Positions 63,297 to 64,000 of a stretch of DNA of 64,000 bases are shown in pieces. Source of the stretch: Nectonema munidae (lineage: Eukaryota; Nematomorpha; Nectonematoida; Nectonematidae); assembly GCA_030549495.1 (NCBI GenBank), contig JAUIRK010000945.1, forward strand, positions 1,819,501-1,883,500, given 5' to 3'. How positions within the stretch are numbered: the first letter of the stretch is position 1; every line of letters begins with the position of its first letter. A program made the translations under genes and the position numbers. The notes under the pieces were generated by a model. The model did not search any database and was not told the DNA's origin. It was given only the letters and a program-made list of their open reading frames with translations.

Positions 63297-64000
63297 TTGA
63301 TTGAGAATGAGAGCTGGGAATGTGAGAGCTGTCAAGTAAGATCGTCTCGTCTTGTTAAGTGCGATTGCTGTAAAAAGTGGCTATGTTATAATTGCAAAAA
63401 TTTGATCCTTCCTTATCCAAAATTCATTTGGCATAGTCAAAAGTGTCGTGATTCAGAAATAAGAGAAAAAGAAAAATCTAATTCGCTAATTGCTAATCTG
63501 ACAAATGTAATAAATGAGTTGAAACATCAATTAGATTACCAAAACAAAGTTATTTACTCATTGAAAACAAATTTTGATAAACATGTTGAAGATTTGACGT
63601 TAATATCAAGTTATTAACTATAAGCTCTTTGAAGGGATGAAAGAAACAAAAGAATCTCAAAAAAATATTTGTTGTAGTAGAGATGTTGCAAAATCACCGC
63701 AATCGTCATTTATATTCGCTGATGCAGTTAGAAAGTCTGAAAATAAATAACATACTTTATATGTAAAATCAGAGAGCTTGAAAGTCGATCAATTAGATGA
63801 TAGGATATTACTCATTCTAAATGGAGATAAAGTGGTATCCAATAAGAAGACGAAAAAAGTATTCAGACTTCGTTTTCCAGACAATCAAATTCTAGAAAAA
63901 GCTGAAAATCTTTTGGGTAAAATAGAACAATTAAAAGCTGTTAGAACCAAGGTACTATGGCCAAGAGTTTCATTTGTTATCTCACAAAGTATTGAAAATA
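63297..64000 (+). CDS. LINE ORF1 with N-terminal PHD-type zinc finger, runs off the edge
   Basis: 63297-63617 encodes SWECESCQVRSSRLVKCDCC, KKWLCYNCKNL and a WHSQKC end: a Cys/His pattern of the PHD type within the first 50 residues. A coiled-coil-like stretch follows (SLIANLTNVINELKHQLDYQ). Beyond the stop, the other two parts (KLFEGMKETKESQ..., then ESLKVDQLDDRILLI, KKVFRLRFPDNQILEKAENL) continue a typical ORF1 C-terminal region to the window edge. PHD fingers are known in ORF1 of CR1-like LINEs. The frame is broken at least twice, so the copy is not intact, unless ORF2 beyond the edge is still whole. It may belong to the same family as the ORF2 at 11871. Confidence 0.7.

Overview
This is AT-rich metazoan nuclear DNA, most likely from an invertebrate. 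Split genes with GT/AG introns, an animal Wnt antagonist, an arfaptin, a nuclear complex I subunit, LINEs, tRNA-derived SINEs and many short DNA-transposon remnants all say animal. I cannot name the phylum; an arthropod such as a copepod would fit the base composition and repeat load, but that is a guess. Coding DNA is a few percent of the window. No operons, CRISPR arrays or rRNA genes are present.

Recognisable host genes: (1) an sFRP3/4 (FRZB-type) secreted Frizzled-related protein on the minus strand, with its Frizzled cysteine-rich domain exon at 30190-30688, a probable 36-nt linker exon at 26114-26149 and a netrin-like domain exon at 21966-22246, all in matching phase; (2) NDUFB8, an accessory subunit of mitochondrial complex I, in one uninterrupted frame at 43222-43863 (+); (3) the BAR/AH domain of arfaptin in three phase-compatible exons at 48688-50832 (-); (4) an unrecognised gene whose last two exons lie at 53144-54012 (-); (5) a possible tiny secreted-peptide gene at 801-2724 (-), led by a clean signal-peptide exon; (6) one more exon-like segment at 5480-5708 (-). 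The genes act in unrelated processes (Wnt signalling, respiration, Golgi membrane curvature) and nothing suggests they work together.

The rest is mobile DNA. A LINE with an unbroken 939-residue endonuclease/reverse-transcriptase frame fills 11.9-15.0 kb. Decayed relatives lie at 40.5-41.7 kb and 60.1-61.7 kb; the second is split by a 528-bp RTE-type LINE flanked by an 18-bp target duplication. A PHD-finger ORF1 runs off the right edge. At least eight copies of a tRNA-derived SINE are scattered. Several non-autonomous DNA transposons can be delimited to the base by terminal inverted repeats and target duplications: three hAT-like (8461-8718, 19306-19742, 26861-27136), one piggyBac-like (24952-25081), one TA-flanked palindromic element with C/G-run arms (6709-6933), and a GGTC-ended element with an internal 42-bp minisatellite (55577-56572 and 57573-57918).

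Larger structure: two arms of about 1.2-1.4 kb (44.6-45.8 and 56.9-58.4 kb) are inverted copies of each other and bracket arfaptin. Both carry the same SINE but only one carries the GGTC element, which gives an order of events. An uninterrupted (CA)220 tract occupies 33051-33490.
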